This document shows positions 63,874 to 64,000 of a DNA stretch of 64,000 bases, piece after piece (position 1 is the first letter of the stretch; every line of letters starts with the position of its first letter). Where the stretch lies: assembly GCA_016722375.1 (NCBI GenBank), contig JADKJG010000005.1, positions 186,001 through 250,000 on the forward strand, written 5' to 3'. Under the pieces are notes generated by a model that was not told where the DNA came from, made no database searches, and worked only from the letters and a program-made list of their open reading frames with translations. The stretch is from Bacteroidota bacterium (GTDB taxonomy: Bacteria > Bacteroidota > Bacteroidia > Chitinophagales > LD1). Position numbers and translations under genes: made by a program.

Positions 63874-64000
63874 ATGGAATCAATTAAGTCAAAAAAAATC
63901 ACAGCAGTTTGGATTATAACGATACTCACCTTGTTCGTGGTCAGTATTGTTTTGGGTATTCTAATGCGGCTCAATCAAGGCGGCATGATAGAACAAACAC
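63874..64000 (+). CDS. Probable terminal oxidase subunit I (3' end cut by window)
   Basis: The first 42 codons from ATG 63874 are visible: a Lys-rich start then one membrane helix (about 10-32) followed by NQGGMIEQT. Identity rests mainly on position directly after subunit II and on the hydrophobic start; too little sequence is present to see haem ligands. Confidence 0.55.
   Translation, partial: MESIKSKKITAVWIITILTLFVVSIVLGILMRLNQGGMIEQT

Overview
The window looks like chromosome from a Bacteroidota member, probably of Chitinophagales/Sphingobacteriales type. The basis is two secreted proteases with type IX secretion (T9SS) C-terminal sorting modules, TAnnTTTG-type promoter elements, a scarcity of Shine-Dalgarno sites, AT-rich intergenic DNA and the family content. 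No rRNA, tRNA, CRISPR array, integrase or intact insertion sequence was found. Several genes are interrupted by single-base indels at short homopolymers, so some breaks may be sequencing or assembly errors rather than biology.

Region by region. 1-2.5 kb: end of a SIR2-domain protein overlapping a HerA-like ATPase, the composition of the known SIR2-HerA anti-phage system. 2.5-5.2 kb: two proteins of unknown function, one with a long coiled coil, around a 600-base AT-rich gap holding a perfect 19-bp inverted repeat. 5.3-8.2 kb: nucleotide-sugar genes (rfbA, an extended SDR epimerase, galE). 8.2-10.7 kb: hydrolase, CBS protein, tRNA methyltransferase. 10.7-13 kb: an eroded zone with broken T9SS modules, a lipoprotein, a REP-like hairpin, a RAYT transposase remnant and a 21-bp tandem array. 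13-23.8 kb: housekeeping and secreted functions (OsmC, MetF, PF04020 membrane protein, two M43 metalloproteases, EEP phosphatase, hydrolase, YdcF, CorA). 23.8-24.7 kb: a gap holding a second, unrelated 21-bp tandem array.

24.7-34.7 kb is a stress cluster: catalase, hemerythrin, a double DUF2249 protein, universal stress protein, aconitase, OsmC, CopD-like protein, AhpD-like protein, DUF488, DUF2945 and two broken cupin genes. 34.8-59.7 kb is a dense, entirely plus-strand carbon/redox block: HAD-RpiB fusion, class I aldolase, transketolase, Dps, flavin reductase, transaldolase-phosphoglucose isomerase, Gnd, Zwf, a 6-phosphogluconolactonase-EgtB fusion, EgtD, phosphoglucomutase, and a 2904-residue cyclic beta-1,2-glucan synthase. 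59.8-64 kb: DUF4142 protein, cupredoxin lipoprotein, ECF sigma factor, AhpD-like protein, SDR, and the start of a cytochrome oxidase operon.

Taken together, the right-hand 39 kb reads as one stress-protection neighbourhood. The oxidative and non-oxidative pentose phosphate pathways would supply NADPH. EgtB/EgtD would make the thiol antioxidant ergothioneine. Catalase, OsmC, AhpD-like proteins and Dps would remove peroxides or sequester iron. Phosphoglucomutase would feed glucose-1-phosphate towards the cyclic glucan synthase. This joint role is inferred from gene families and adjacency; no single gene in the block is of a new family. The most unusual items are the phosphogluconolactonase-EgtB and HAD-RpiB fusions, the two 21-bp arrays, and a 25-base intergenic motif present twice.
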